Shown here in pieces: positions 1-10,777 of a DNA stretch of 64,000 bases; the first letter of the stretch is position 1, and every line of letters begins with the position of its first letter. Below the pieces are notes generated by a model. It made no database searches. It was not told the DNA's origin and was given only the letters and a program-made list of their open reading frames with translations. The translations under genes were made by a program, and so were the position numbers. The DNA comes from Bettongia penicillata ogilbyi (lineage: Eukaryota > Chordata > Mammalia > Diprotodontia > Potoroidae), in the NCBI GenBank assembly GCA_023548195.1, contig JAJHZJ010000013.1, positions 1,869,001 to 1,933,000 of the forward strand, read 5' to 3'.

Positions 1-178
1 AACTAGTAAGTGTCTGAAGTCAGATATGAACTCAGGAACATGAGGAAACTGAGGCAAATAGGGTTAAGTGACCTACCTAGAGTCACATAGCTAGTAAGTG
101 TCTGAGGCCAGATTTGAACTCGGAAAGATGAGTCTTTCTAACTCTAGGCCTGGTGCTCGAGCACCGCCTAGTTGCCCT
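1..178 (-). mobile_element. Antisense CORE-SINE (WSINE/MIR type), abutting partial second copy
   Basis: Reads as the complement of a tRNA-headed CORE-SINE. The core 'gtcacatagctagtaagtgt' and 'ccagatttgaactc' are present and the tRNA-like head lies at the right edge (complement of 'ggcaactaggcggtgc'). The first ~38 bases repeat the core segment, so a second truncated copy probably enters from the left edge of the window. Confidence 0.85.
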
Positions 179-1019
179 CAACAGATTATGGTATATAGAG
201 TAGGAACATATTTCCCCAGGGTTACCCCTAGTACTCTAAGACAGTGAGTTGTAGTACTATGGCCATTCCTTTTGGAACTCCCAATCTATGGTCAAGATGT
301 AAGTTGGGTGAGCCAACCAACTCAGAGAGGGAACCTAGAGAAGAGATATGTGGGATGACCAGCTTCCATGCCCTGTGTTACACATATGAGGAATTTTCAA
401 ATATAGCTGTCATGTTCTCATCTAAGTCTTTTTTTATACAAATTTTTAATATATGAAGTTGACATTATGATACCTCCTTTCTTTTCCCACCCTAGCCCCA
501 TAGGAAAATTAGAAATAAATATGCAGTAAGTTATTGAAGTAAGGCCCAAATTTTTTAGTACTGATCATACCTAAACAACTAGAATCTTCCTCTTCCAATC
601 TGATAACTTCACTGGTACTGGCCTGGATGTCAGGAGAAAAGATACCCATCATGATGACAAGGTATAAACCCTAAAGGAAAGCTCCTACAAGGAATTTCTT
701 TTATGTTTAAACAGACACACAAGGTATTAATTTACATAGCTGACTAATGGGTCATAACAAGCCTTTAGGGTTTGCCTTGTAAACAACATACAATTACAAA
801 ATCTCTGTGTGCTTTATTAGATTACAATGAGCTCAGTGGCCCCAAACACATTGTTGGATAAATAGGACATGGTTCTATGTGGCAGTCAGACTTCTCCAGA
901 TGCTGCCGCAAATGTATAGAAATATAGGCTATTTTTAGAGTAGAGAACACAGGTCATTATCACAGTCAGTCTGATTTACTTTCCTCATTCCTATAAAGTT
1001 CAAGATTGAATGCTCCTTT
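179..1019. other. Unassigned, apparently unique sequence
   Basis: No SINE, LINE or DNA-transposon signature recognised and no open frame with protein-like composition. The 70-codon open frame at 244-456 has no recognisable motif. Old, unrecognisable repeat cannot be excluded. Confidence 0.5.
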
Positions 1020-1640
1020 TAAAAATAATAGTAATATTGATTAGAGAAATGCAAATTATAACAACTTTGAGATATCATCTTACACCTATCAGATTGGCTA
1101 AAATGATTGATGCCCTTCAATTGGGGATTGGCTAAATAATTTGTAGTATATGATTGTGACGGAAGCCAGTTGTGATATAAGAAATGATAAGCTGGCTGAT
1201 TTTAGAAAAACATGGAAAGACTTGGCCCTATAAAAAAAGATGCATCTGACAAGAACCAACAAATAGAAATAAATATGTATGTTTATAGATATATGTATAT
1301 ATAAATATCTGTATATATATATATATTCATGCTTCAACCTATATTCATATTCAACCTTCTCTAGGACAGGATGGGGAGGGAGGGAGAAAAATGTGCACAG
1401 CAGCGAACAAAGGGAAACTTAGAAGCAAGAACAGAAAAGCTGGATAGCTTTGAAAACAATGTATAGTAATAGTTACATAGTTTTTTTAAAAAAAGTAAAC
1501 AGTCTGAAATGAAAATTTATGGTTTCATACTGAATTTTCTTTTTATATTCTGCTGTGTACATGGGAATGTTCTTTTTTCTCATTTTGTATTTAAGTTTAA
1601 AATGAATAAAAAATTTAAAAATAACAGTAAAAGACATTAT
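1020..1640 (+). mobile_element. L1 3' end (ORF2 tail plus 3' UTR), internally deleted
   Basis: Contains the marsupial L1 ORF2-tail signature 'gattagagaaatgcaaatta' near 1039 and 'tatcagattggctaaaatga' near 1087. It then jumps to the 'gaaatgat...aaaacatggaaagactt' segment that normally lies several hundred bases downstream, so there is an internal deletion. A purine-rich 3' UTR ('gatggggagggagggagaaa') and A-rich tail follow. No intact reading frame remains. Confidence 0.75.
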
Positions 1641-2219
1641 TCTTCTATAACCTTTATAGTTTACAGTGTCCCTCTCTTAGAACCACACTGTGACATAAAT
1701 GAAAATTACAAATTTGAAGACAGAGTTCTGATACATTAGCCTCATACTCCTTAAAAGTTCCTGTATTCTTGGAAAAGTAGAGATCATAACTGATAGAGAA
1801 ATATACCTTCTTCCTCTAAGTAGAGAAGTGAGGACTACAGATGTGCAGTGTCATATATACTGTCGGACAGTTACTGTATCATCTGGCTTTGCTTATATGT
1901 TTTTCTATTATAAAGTTGGCTAAATTGAAGTGAGAATTAGGGGGAAATGAGAGTCTTAAAAACTTTCTTTAAAATTTATAAGAAACAGAGGTCAGATTCT
2001 CACAAAGAGGAGTGCCCATCTATGAACTAGTGGAAATCCCTTTTGCTATCAAGTCCCTAAACTTTTAAAATCTTTATCTATGATCCATAAGGAGCACAGA
2101 TCAAAGTCGTTTACAAATATCCACAGAATTAGCTCTATTCCCAGCTTTAAAAATAAGCCACAAGAGAGAATAAAGGTGCCTTCATCAGGTGATATAGTTA
2201 GGGGTAGGGGAATGTCATA
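1641..2219. other. Unassigned sequence
   Basis: AT-rich, no recognised element and no coding signal. Confidence 0.45.
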
Positions 2220-2400
2220 GAAACACAGCTTGATGTAGTTCAGATAAAACTGGCCTAGAAGTTAAGAGGACTACATTCTAGTTCTAGCCACCAGTATATG
2301 ACTTTGAGGAAGTCACTTTACTAATTTTAGTCTTTGTTTTCTTATTGGTGGTATGTGGTTTATGTCCTCAACAAGAGTTTCATAGGAGGATTTATACTGT
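2220..2400 (+). mobile_element. MIR-type SINE
   Basis: Order of blocks matches MIR: 'gactacattctagttctagc', a 'tatgactttgaggaagtcac' core, then the degraded 'cagtttcctcatctgtaaaatg' equivalent. Well diverged. Confidence 0.7.
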
Positions 2401-2649
2401 AGATTAGTGATCTCCAACATGGGGGATCCTCAAAGGGGCTGTAAGCTGACCACAAGAGGTTTAATTAATTAGAAGGTAGAGAGATGGGTTGCATCACAGC
2501 CTCCCATAATAGCCAACTGTGGTACATATCTTCAACAGAATCATACCTACCCATATCCCCCCAAAATTTCCACACTCCACTCCCTCACTTTTTGCTGTGC
2601 CAACTCTCAACTTCTCTACTGTAGGTCAGCTGTCAGCCCCTTGGGGCAA

Positions 2650-2935
2650 CTGGAGTGAAGCAAACAAGCATCTATTATGTACAAGCTATATGTCAGGCAC
2701 TGTGCTACGCACTGATTTGTAAAGAGAGAAAATATTTGTAATTTTCTCATTTTTATCCTCACAAAAACCATGGGTAGGCACTATTACTATCCCCATTTTA
2801 CAATTGAGGAAACAGAGGTTAAGTGACTTGCCCAAGGCCATAAAGCTAATTAGTGTCTAAGGCAGGATTTGAACTCAGGTTTTATTGACTCTAGGACCAG
2901 CATCCTACTCACCATGCCATCTAGCTGCTGTTAGA
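2650..2935 (-). mobile_element. THER/MIR-type SINE, near full length
   Basis: Complement orientation: 'tatgtcaggcactgtgctac' tail block, 'atccccattttacaattgag', 'aagtgacttgcccaaggcca' core, and the tRNA-like head at 2900-2930 (complement of 'gcagctagatggcatggtga'). Confidence 0.85.
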
Positions 2936-3189
2936 ACCTAACAGATGCAAGGAGAGCCAGAGCAGCAGCTAAGCAGGTACCACAGGGGAAAATTTCATGC
3001 TACCATCCCTCCCAGCAAACTCACCCTAACCTCTATCTGATCACCTATAGCTATAGTAAGAAGCCCTTAGAGAACAGGCTTTGACCTCCAGGCCAATGAG
3101 TGGTGAATAAAAGCCTTGCTTCTCCCCATTTAATTTCGGGTGAAACAGAGTGAATCTCACTGGATGAAGAGGCATGGGTTGGCTTTGAT

Positions 3190-3655
3190 CTTTCAGGAAG
3201 ATTTCATGGCATTATCTTTTTTCCCTCAACCCACCCCTCTGGCTAAACTTCCTGTTTATATCAAAGGCATTATCATCTTTTCAGTCACCCAGGTCTGCAA
3301 CTTCAGGGTTACCTTTGATTCCTCACTCTTCTCTTTCTACTTATCCATGTTGCCAAAACTTGTCATTTCTGCCTCCATAACATTTCTCACCTCTCCTTTT
3401 TCTATACACACAATCAATGCTACAGCACCCTTCTCACCTGGACCACTGCAGTAGGTTCATATTTGATTTCCTTGCCTCAAGTCTCTCCTCTCATCAATCT
3501 TCACACAGCTGCCAAAGTGATTTTCCTAAAATGCAGTTCTATGTCACTCTTCTACTCAATAAACTCCAGTGGCTCCCTATGGACTCTAGGATCAAATCTT
3601 ACTTCACCTTTATCTCATCCTTTCTAAATTCTATTTTTGTCTACATCTTATAAGG
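3190..3655 (+). mobile_element. L2-clade LINE fragment (reverse transcriptase C-terminal region)
   Basis: The DNA block 'cacacagctgccaaagtgat' and 'aaactccagtggctccctat' is the coding signature of the L2/CR1-superfamily reverse transcriptase C-terminus. In the frame near 3540-3600 it reads LQWLPMDSRIKS, matching the LQWLPI-type motif of L2 ORF2. The flanking 'aacttcagggttacctttga' also belongs to this region. Frames are broken, so it is a dead fragment. The same region recurs at 33545-33795 and 57185-57485. Confidence 0.75.
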
Positions 3656-3784
3656 AAATGATTATTAGTATGGTATTATGTTATACAATTTTAAAATAAG
3701 TAAATATATACATATCTGGGTTATGTGCAAAAAGGTTCATTCCTAAGGAGATGTAACAATGAATAAAGATGTTTAGAGGCCACT

Positions 3785-4040
3785 GTTCTGGATAGCATGG
3801 TATAATGGAAACAGAACTAGATCTGGGATCAAAAGACCTGGGTTCAGATCTTAGCTTAGCTATTTACCATCTATATGACCTTTAGTCAGACAGTTAACCT
3901 CTCAAAGCCTCAATTTCCTCTTCTATAACATGGGGAGAATAATATTTAAACAAGTCACCTCATGGGTTGTTGTGAGGATCAAATGAGATCAACTATAAAG
4001 CTTACATAAATAAAATATGCTATTATCATGTCTTATGTTT
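3785..4040 (+). mobile_element. MIR/THER-type SINE
   Basis: Head 'ggatagcatggtataatgga', core, 'tcaatttcctcttctataac', and the 3' block 'gttgttgtgaggatcaaatg' are present in order, covering almost the whole element. Confidence 0.85.
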
Positions 4041-4144
4041 TGGTCATAAGTGGCCATTCTGTAACTCCTGATGACTAATTAGAAATATAAAATCCACATG
4101 AGTGAGGAAATGTGTCTTTTCTTGGACTAACACCTTCTGTTCAA

Positions 4145-4315
4145 AGACAATAAATAAATGGTATAAGCTATTTCATGAAATAGTGAATTGTCTGAAACTG
4201 AAATTTTTAGGAATAGGCTGGGCAATCATTTGGGGATGTTGTAGTTAATCCAGGAAACCTATAATGTCTCATCCAACTCCAGGACTCTTTTAATTCTGGG
4301 ATTCTATAAATGTTT
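4145..4315 (+). mobile_element. CR1 (L3-like) LINE 3' end, sense
   Basis: The end 'aattctgggattctata' preceded by a 'ggcaatcatttggggatgtt' block fits the 3' terminus of mammalian CR1/L3 elements (protein tail followed by '...ccaactctgagattctat'). Highly diverged. Confidence 0.5.
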
Positions 4316-4509
4316 GAAGAGCATTGTGTTAGGGCTGAAAATGGAGGGCTGAGACTTGATTGAATAAAGCTTCTCCTTTCCCATCACATCCTGTTGACTT
4401 CAGGGCATAGTAGACTAGATCTCCCACTCCCAGATGGTTGCAATAAGGATCAAACAGCTTTTATAAAATCTCTGGCTGTGTACAAAAGCAATCTGAGTAA
4501 CTCTAGGCT

Positions 4510-4712
4510 TTTAGAATTAGAAAATGTCAGAGTTTAGAAGAGATTTCAGAAATCATCTCATATAACCCTTTTATTTCATGGCAGAAAACTGACACCCAAT
4601 GAGAAGTGTCTAGGTGAAGGTCACATAATCAAAAAGGGTCAGAAACAGAATTTGAATCTTATCTTCCAACTCTAGAACTCTTTCCATTATACCACCACTG
4701 CTATCTCTAGGG
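4510..4712 (-). mobile_element. MIR-like SINE remnant
   Basis: Complement orientation: 'agaagagatttcagaaatca', 'tttatttcatggcagaaaac', 'tcacataatcaaaaagggtc', then 'ctctagaactctttccatta' and 'taccaccactgctatct' at the head end. Confidence 0.65.
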
Positions 4713-4751
4713 GCATGCTGGAGCCAGCTAGATAAGCTCAACTGGACTGAT

Positions 4752-4834
4752 CACTAAATTTTTAGTGTGAACATTTACACTACAAGCAAACACTAAATTT
4801 TTAGTGTGAACATTTACACTACAAGCAAACACTA
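4752..4834. repeat. Perfect 39 bp tandem duplication (about 2.1 units)
   Basis: Unit 4752-4790 is repeated without mismatch at 4791-4829, followed by the first five bases of a third unit. Each unit opens with the small palindrome CACTAAA-TT-TTTAGTG. Perfect identity in otherwise old sequence implies a recent slippage or duplication event. Confidence 0.95.
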
Positions 4835-5000
4835 CAAACCATGGTTTGATTTATTGTTTTGCTGGTTGTCTAGATTTAACAAACTGATGGAGAAAATATT
4901 AACCATGCATGTTAAACTTAAAAGCATGTAATGGGTACACTTTTCTTTCCCCAGAGAGCCAGTTGTTAAACATTTATCAGCTCATCACTGACTAACTCCC
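4835..5000. mobile_element. Unrecognised interspersed repeat (shared with 38745-38832)
   Basis: The block 'acactacaa...' followed by '...ttgatttattg' and a T/G-rich run reappears at 38745-38832 in the same relative order ('catttacacc', 'atactacaaatcaaaacttg', 'atttattggggttttttt'). Family not recognised; a DNA transposon is my best guess. Confidence 0.4.
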
Positions 5001-5066
5001 TCTTTTACTTTGCAGATTCTTGTGTTTTGTGTATGTGCATGGTCAATGACAGTGCTAAATTATAGT

Positions 5067-5332
5067 AGTGGTTTTCAAATTTTTTATCTCATGACCTCTT
5101 TGCACTTCTAAGAATGTAAAACTGCCAAAACTGTCACCTCAAGAATTATTATTCTTAAGAATTATTGAGGTCACCTGCTCCTAAAGAGCTTTTGTTATAT
5201 GAGTTACATCTACTGATATTTATTGCATTAGAAATTTAAAATAGCTTGGTATTATTATGAAAATAGTTTTGACCTCATAGACCTCTTAAAAGATTCTTGG
5301 GGACCCCCAGACCATACTATGAGATCTACTAC
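5067..5332 (+). mobile_element. MER5-like non-autonomous hAT transposon
   Basis: Starts 'agtggttttcaaatt', contains 'aagagcttttgttatatgag' and 'tctactgatatttattgcat', and ends 'ggggacccccagaccatact...gagatctacta', the order seen in MER5/Charlie-type elements. An internal imperfect inverted repeat occurs at about 5133-5173. No clear 8 bp TSD. Confidence 0.75.
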
Positions 5333-5394
5333 ATTACAGTATTCCATCTCCCACTGCCTACATCAGAATGGCTTGTGTTGATTTCTAGTTGTTA

Positions 5395-5520
5395 AGTTTC
5401 ATCTCCCCAGCTAAGGCATGTATACTATTGTTATATATGTCTTGTATCTTCTATCCTTCATATCACTTAGCACTCTGTGCATGCTAGTAGGTGCTCAAAT
5501 AATATTTGTTAATAATTGGA
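5395..5520 (+). mobile_element. L2 LINE 3' terminus
   Basis: 'cttagcactctgtgcatgct' and 'agtaggtgctcaaataatat' match the L2 3' end ('...cacatagtaggtgcttaataaat'). Confidence 0.6.
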
Positions 5521-5534
5521 TGCAGATCAGGATT

Positions 5535-6290
5535 CATTCCTTCATTGATTCAACCAGCATTAGTAAGCACTTACTATGTGTCTACACTTTGGCTTAGTGA
5601 GATGACACAGCTCCTGCCTTCAAGGTGTTTATGTGTGTTCGTCCTTCATTGCCGAAGATCATGCCATCAGAGAAATGATGACATGACTTGCACTTGACTT
5701 TGTTTTGAGTGAATGAGGGCTATGCATCTCACCAGCCTCACTTCTCCTCCAGAATAACCTGAACCCAGTGACCAGATATTCATCAGGATGAGATGACTCA
5801 GGAAGAGACAATTGGGGTTAAGTGACTTGCCCAAAGTCACACAGCTAGTGAGTGTCAGGTGTGTGAGATGAGATTTGAACTCAGATCCTCCTGACTCCTG
5901 CACTGGTGCTCTATCCACTGCCTCACCTAGCTGTCCCAGGTGTTTATATTCTTTAAGTAAAAAGTAACATACAGAGAGTAAGTACAAACCATACACAATT
6001 TCTGGGGAAAGGGCAGTAACAACTCAGGAGATCAGAAGTTTCCCCACAAAAGGTGGCACTTGAACTGAGCTTTGAAAGCAGCTAGGCATTCTATATGGTG
6101 AGAGCAAGGAGGGACCAAATTTAAGAAATCACAGATACTCTATATATGCAAAGAGATAAGAGAGGAATGTCATGTATGAGGAACAACAAACTGGCTAGTT
6201 TGGCAGTAACATAGGACATGTAAAAGAGAGTAATTACCATCAAACAACCTAAAGTTGGAAAGGAGAACCATCAACATTGCTTTCAAATAC
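5535..6290 (+). mobile_element. Old mammalian retroposon split by a SINE
   Basis: Member of a family whose copies begin '...taagcacttactatgtg' and continue with a 'ctgccttcaaggtgtttat' block; family name uncertain (LINE 3' region suspected). Here it is interrupted at 5633-5937 by an antisense SINE and resumes at 5938 with the duplicated target 'aggtgtttat'. Related copies: 8130-8465, 16075-16450, 25795-26050, 36590-36960, 42105-42320, 45215-45470, 62095-62335. Confidence 0.6.
5633..5937 (-). mobile_element. tRNA-headed SINE with RTE-type tail, TSD-flanked
   Basis: On the minus strand it runs from a tRNA-like head ('cagtggatagagcaccagtg') through the CORE ('cactcactagctgtgtgact') to a tail ending '...cggcaatgaaggacgaac'. 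Flanked by the perfect 10 bp TSD aggtgtttat (5623-5632 and 5938-5947). Same family as 54620-54927 (full length, +) and 35826-35962 (5'-truncated, -). Low divergence between copies and intact TSDs suggest a comparatively young insertion. Confidence 0.88.
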
Positions 6291-6394
6291 AAAAATGAGC
6301 AAAAACAATAAAAAGGAGATGATGATTCCAATAATACATAGCAAGCCCACTCCATGAAGAACATTGGTCATTCATGAAAAGGAGCAAAGGATTA

Positions 6395-6565
6395 TGAAAT
6401 AAGGGATCAAGGAAAGGCCTTGGAAGATCATTTGATCTACCTCCAAGTCATCTGGCAAACTTTTGTCTGAGCTATCTGGGACAAATGGTTTTCTATCCTC
6501 CTCTTGAACATTCCTAGGGATGGGGACTTTACAAAGTAACTCAGTAGCTCATCCAGTGTCAAACT
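6395..6565 (-). mobile_element. CR1 (L3-like) LINE 3' end, antisense
   Basis: 'gaaggccttggaagatcatt' then 'cctcctcttgaacattccta' and 'gggatggggactttac' follow the antisense CR1 3' order ('...cttgaagacctccagtgatggggaac...'). Confidence 0.55.
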
Positions 6566-6975
6566 GACATACATATTCTTATATGTAATTTAAATACATT
6601 TAAGTTTAAATGTATTTAAATATTTTAAAATATTATTAACATTAAAGGTAAATTTAAAAATTTAAATACATTTAAATTTCTTTTAAGCAAACTTAAAGAA
6701 AGGGAAAAGAAACATTTGAATTAATAGAGAGGGGAAGGAAATTTATAGTCTAGATTTTCATTACCATGCCTTATTTATTAGCCTCTTAACAGATTTGATG
6801 ATTCAGGACCAGTAGAAATAATAATAAGGTAATTGCCTATTTGTATTCCCTCTTTAGCTAAGGCAATAGCACATGTATAAAGAGAAAAATATATATTTTT
6901 ATTATATTATGTATATTTATATAATATATTATAAATAACATTATATAATATATATTTATATATACAGTTTATTAG
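6560..6975. repeat. AT-rich low-complexity tract with long palindrome
   Basis: Dominated by TTTAAA and TATATT runs. Contains a perfect 16 bp inverted repeat (arms 6588-6603 and 6606-6621, 2-base loop) and a degenerate echo of one arm at about 6660-6676. Confidence 0.9.
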
Positions 6976-7035
6976 ATATACAGTTTTCTGTACACATACA
7001 CAACACACATCCATAAATAGGTACCTAAAACTTTT

Positions 7036-7296
7036 TAGGGCACCTAGGTGACACAGTGGATAGAGCACTCAGCTTGAAATCAGTAAAACTCATCTTCCTG
7101 AGTTCAAATCTGACCTCAGACATTTACTAGCTTTATGATCCTGGGCAAGTCACTTGCCCCTGTTTGCCTCAGTTTCCTCATCTGCAAAATGAGCTGGAGA
7201 AGGAAACGGCAAACTACTCTAGTATCTTTGCCAAGAAAGACCCAAAATGGGGTCGCAGAGAGTTGGACACAATTGAAATGACTGAATAACAACAGG
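7036..7296 (+). mobile_element. WSINE1/MAR1-type CORE-SINE, full length
   Basis: Complete order: head 'gcacctaggtgacacagtgg', core 'cctgggcaagtcacttgccc', 'tttcctcatctgcaaaatga', then the family-specific tail 'gagctggagaaggaaacggc' and 'agagttggacacaattgaaa'. Ends in 'aacaacag'. Confidence 0.93.
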
Positions 7297-7299
7297 AAA

Positions 7300-8020
7300 C
7301 AATGCACTGTGTATATAGTCAGCCTCTCAATAATAACTTATTTCCTGGCCCCAAGGAATATCTGAATTTGGTTCATTTCTCTCTGTGAGCTCAGCTACCC
7401 CCTAAGCACTGAAATTCACAAATATTTAACATAAAATAGGTTTATTCATATAAGACAGAGAGTAAAGAAAAAAGTCATAGAAATAGGCTCCACCCCAACC
7501 CCTTTCCAGCGAATGTATTCTCCCATTGAGGTTCTTAGGAAACTTCTGAAAACTCACAGCCAGCATTTAATCACAGTCTACTCAAAGGTTCTGATGAAAA
7601 GGCAGCATCTCTGGGGTGTACACTTCACTTACTGCTTCCCACTGAGCTCTACAGTCTAAGCAGAAGAGTCAATTTCATTTTTCCATCCATGGTCTAATCA
7701 GTTTCAATGGGCAGAATTACAGTGGAGTCCCTTGGCAGAGAACTACTCTGCAGCTCATTCAGTTTCAGTAGCCAGACCTCCTCCTCCTCCTCAGAACCAC
7801 TGAGCAGTGTGGTTATTTTCACCTGGCTAGTCTGATCTCCCCGTGGTCACCGACAGCCACTGCATGCCTCGTAGCTCCAACTTCTCTACTCTCCCACATG
7901 TCCTTAGGGGGAAGCCTCCTGTCTCCAGCACTACCTCCCCTTGCTACTGCCATCAGCAGAGCTTCCAGTCCACAATAAGAAGGGGAGAGAGAGGAAGTTT
8001 AAGCAATCACAGCACATTTG
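7300..8020. other. Unassigned; possible antisense LTR-like segment
   Basis: No known SINE or LINE. The region is C/T-rich with a complement polyadenylation-like 'tttatt' at ~7441, a texture resembling antisense LTRs, and similar texture appears at 18831-19380 and 40761-41470. I could not find paired TG...CA ends or a TSD, so this is only a suggestion. Confidence 0.25.
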
Positions 8021-8129
8021 TGCTTTTTATTTGTTGGCTAAGTGCTTTGTATGAAGCGCCATGCTATGTTTCTGCTCAAAGGGCAAAAGGCTGCCCATTA
8101 CATGGCCCAGATGCAGAATCCAACCATCT

Positions 8130-8465
8130 AATCTACTCCAATACATCAAGCACTTATGAGGCACCTGTTGTATACAAAGCACTGTGCCAGGCAACATAGA
8201 TACAACAATAAAACAAAAGGGAGTTTAAGAAATTTACATTCTAGGAACAACATATAAACAATTAAGTACATAAATGGTTATTTTTAGGCAGAAGAAAGCA
8301 TTAACAAGTAGGGAGACCTAGAAAGGATCTCTGCTGGGATGACATATAACTGAAAATTGAAGAAGCCCAGGGATTCTATGAGACAGAGGTGAAAAGGGAG
8401 TGCATTCCAAGTATCAGGGATATAGCTCATACAAAGAAGCATAGACGCAGAAGACGAGATATCAA
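8130..8465 (+). mobile_element. Old mammalian retroposon, copy 2
   Basis: 'atcaagcacttatgaggcac', 'aaagcactgtgccaggcaac', 'gggatgacatataactgaaa' and 'gtgcattccaagtatcaggg' follow the same order as the 5535-6290 and 25795-26050 copies. Confidence 0.65.
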
Positions 8466-8544
8466 GTTTTCATTAGTCATTTCCTATTTTTTACCTAACC
8501 AACGTTGCCAACAACACTCTTCAGATACTAACTTCTAACAGGAA

Positions 8545-8765
8545 TAGTTAACATTTGCATAAGCATACTGCATATGTTCATCTCATTTGATCCCTAAAAC
8601 AACTCTGGAAGGTAAGTGCTATTTTTATCATTTTTCATATGAAGAAACTGAAGCAGAGAGAGGTTAAGAGACTTTCCCAGGGTTACACTTCTAGTGGGCA
8701 GAATTTGAATTTGGGTCTTCCCAAATCTGAGTACGGTGTTCTATCTACCGTGTCACCTAGGTGGC
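8545..8765 (-). mobile_element. THER/MIR-type SINE
   Basis: Complement orientation with 'ctcatttgatccctaaaaca', 'gaagaaactgaagcagagag', 'agactttcccagggttacac' and head complement 'tctaccgtgtcacctaggtg'. Confidence 0.85.
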
Positions 8766-8849
8766 TTATCATAATAGACATATGAATTTTCCTCTGACTT
8801 GAAACACCTGTTGCAAACGGTCAGGTTTCTGCCTGTTCTGCCTGTTCAC

Positions 8850-9000
8850 GCTAATGGGTTTGAAGTGAAAAGACTTGTGCTTGAATTCTAGCTCTGCTAC
8901 CTACTCCCTGTGACCTTGGCAAATCACGTTACTTTCCTAAACCTCAATATCCTCCTTTATAAAGTAAAGGAATTGGGTGAGAAGACCAAAGAGGTACTTA
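8850..9000 (+). mobile_element. MIR-type SINE, central part
   Basis: 'cttgaattctagctctgcta' and 'gtgaccttggcaaatcacgt' followed by 'cctcaatatcctcctttata'. Confidence 0.75.
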
Positions 9001-10559
9001 TCACTTCAAAATCCTATGAAGGTCTGGGGATTTTTATATTGAAAATCTTACAAAAATCTTCCAAGGCAAGCAGCGGACACTTAACTCAGCAACGGTTCCA
9101 TAAGTCCACTAGGGGGTGCAAGTGGGCTTATTTATTGTCCCATCCAAGAGGCTGCTTTTACTGCTCTCTTAATGGGGGGAAGGGGGTAGAGATCAAGGAA
9201 ATGAAAAGCCTCCAAGGGGCCACAATTGAAAGTGTTGAGAATAGAAGGGTATTTTTCTATTGGCTCTATTAAAGGAAAACAACATTTTTATTAATTGCTT
9301 TAAGCTGTTTTCTGGTTTTATTTTGGAAGCTGACCTGAAACACATGCCCTGGAGATAAGGAGAAGGTTACATAAGGCCACCAGGAGCTGCCTCCTGTGTC
9401 AGGGCTGGCAAGCGGTCAGTTAGGGTGAGTCAACACACAGGGAGACTTAGATGTTCCAGGAGATTCTTTCAAGAAGGGTCACCACTTTCTGCACTCACAT
9501 GGAGGCCAACATTTGATCCATTCCTAAACTAGAGAGACCCAGGTACCAATAACCTCCTTCCCTAGTGTGGAAAGGTTGGATCATACTCTTATTTCATGAA
9601 TACAGAGGCAAAGAAGCTATTTCCAGACTTTAGAAAGAAGACTTGGGGAGGAGGGGGCAATAGGAGGAGAAGATGAGCAGCAAGAGGGGACTTACTGTGG
9701 CTCAGTGAATAACAGGAATTTGTTTCACATAATAGCTTCTTACTCTACTGGCCTATTTTTCAGTATGAAGTGGAAAGAGGGCAGTCACCCAAGGACTGCA
9801 ACAATCCCCTAGACTAGGCCTGACATTGTATCTCTTGAAGAACCATTCAAGGGGCCTTGTTCTCTGACTCTAGGATACTGGAGATGTTGAGCTGCTGTTT
9901 TCTCAGCCTGTCACCGGAACCAAGCAGAGTAAATCAGCCCAGGGTTCTTATGGCTAAAAATTTCTTTTTCCTTGGAGAACAACACATTCAAAATGCCATT
10001 AAAGTCGAATGGTGATTGGAATCAGTCCAACCATAAACCATCTTAATGAACAGTAGTAGAGAACCACAATTATTGTTGACTTTAGAATGCAAATAAGAAC
10101 TTTAGCTACTGATTTCTATCAGCCTATGAGTCCTGGCTGAGATTCTGCACATTGTTTTAGTGGTTACTTAGCGATGGAAAATGAACTGTTCCTGACTCTT
10201 ATCACTAGAAGTGTAGTTAGAACAATGCTTATCATTGCACTGAATAGGTATGAAATTAGTTTATTTTTTCTTGATTTGAGAGGGCAATTGGCAGCAAGTG
10301 AGTTGTTTGGGCTCTGGCCACTGGAGGGGTTTCAGTGGGGGAGATTTCTCCTCTTTTTCTCCCTATGTCCTTCCACTTGGGTTTGTCCAGTGCTGATAAG
10401 GCTAGAGCTTTAGTTCATTAGGAAAAGTCAAACAAATGTACATGTTTTTCACCCTTGCCTCACATTCACATTTATGAGAGAAAAGAATCTTCAAATGTAT
10501 TTTTATTCCATAAATTTTTCCCTTGGAGAAAAGATGTGTTTTTAATCAACAACAGGAAG
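9001..10559. other. Apparently unique DNA, about 1.5 kb
   Basis: The longest stretch on the left without recognised repeats. Base composition is less AT-skewed than its surroundings. The 120-codon open frame at 8910-9272 begins inside a MIR and has no family features. A CTCF-like motif lies at 9106-9119. A functional non-coding element is possible but untested. Confidence 0.5.
9106..9119 (+). promoter_or_regulatory. CTCF-like motif
   Basis: CCACTAGGGGGTGC matches the core CTCF pattern CCASYAGRKGGCRS at 13 of 14 positions (T in place of C at position 12). Motif match only; occupancy is unknown. Confidence 0.4.
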
Positions 10560-10769
10560 ACCTTTGGGCTTATCACAGAATTTAAGTAGAAAGTGAACTC
10601 AGAGACCATTGAGTCCCTCACCTATCTAAAGCAAGAGCTCCTTTGAAAATATCTCAGATAAATGGTCATCCAGCCAGAGAAGACTTTCAGTAATAAGGAA
10701 CTCATTATGTAAGGCAACCTCTTCCATTTGTTGACAGCTCTAATAATTAGAAACTCTTTTTAATTTAGC
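10560..10769 (-). mobile_element. CR1 (L3-like) LINE 3' end, antisense
   Basis: 'ggtcatccagccagagaaga', 'ataaggaactcattatgtaa' and 'gacagctctaataattagaa' match the antisense CR1 3' coding end. The hAT element at 10778 is inserted at its right boundary and related sequence resumes near 11165. Confidence 0.7.
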
Positions 10770-10777
10770 CCCTAGGC

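Noticed and set aside
4752..4834. CRISPR-like array
   Set aside because: Direct tandem repeat with no spacers, in a mammalian genome.
7300..8020. Definite LTR retrotransposon
   Set aside because: No paired ends, TSD, primer-binding site or gag/pol similarity could be found; kept only as unassigned.
8910..9272. Candidate 120-codon gene
   Set aside because: Begins inside a MIR SINE and has no recognisable domain or coding bias.
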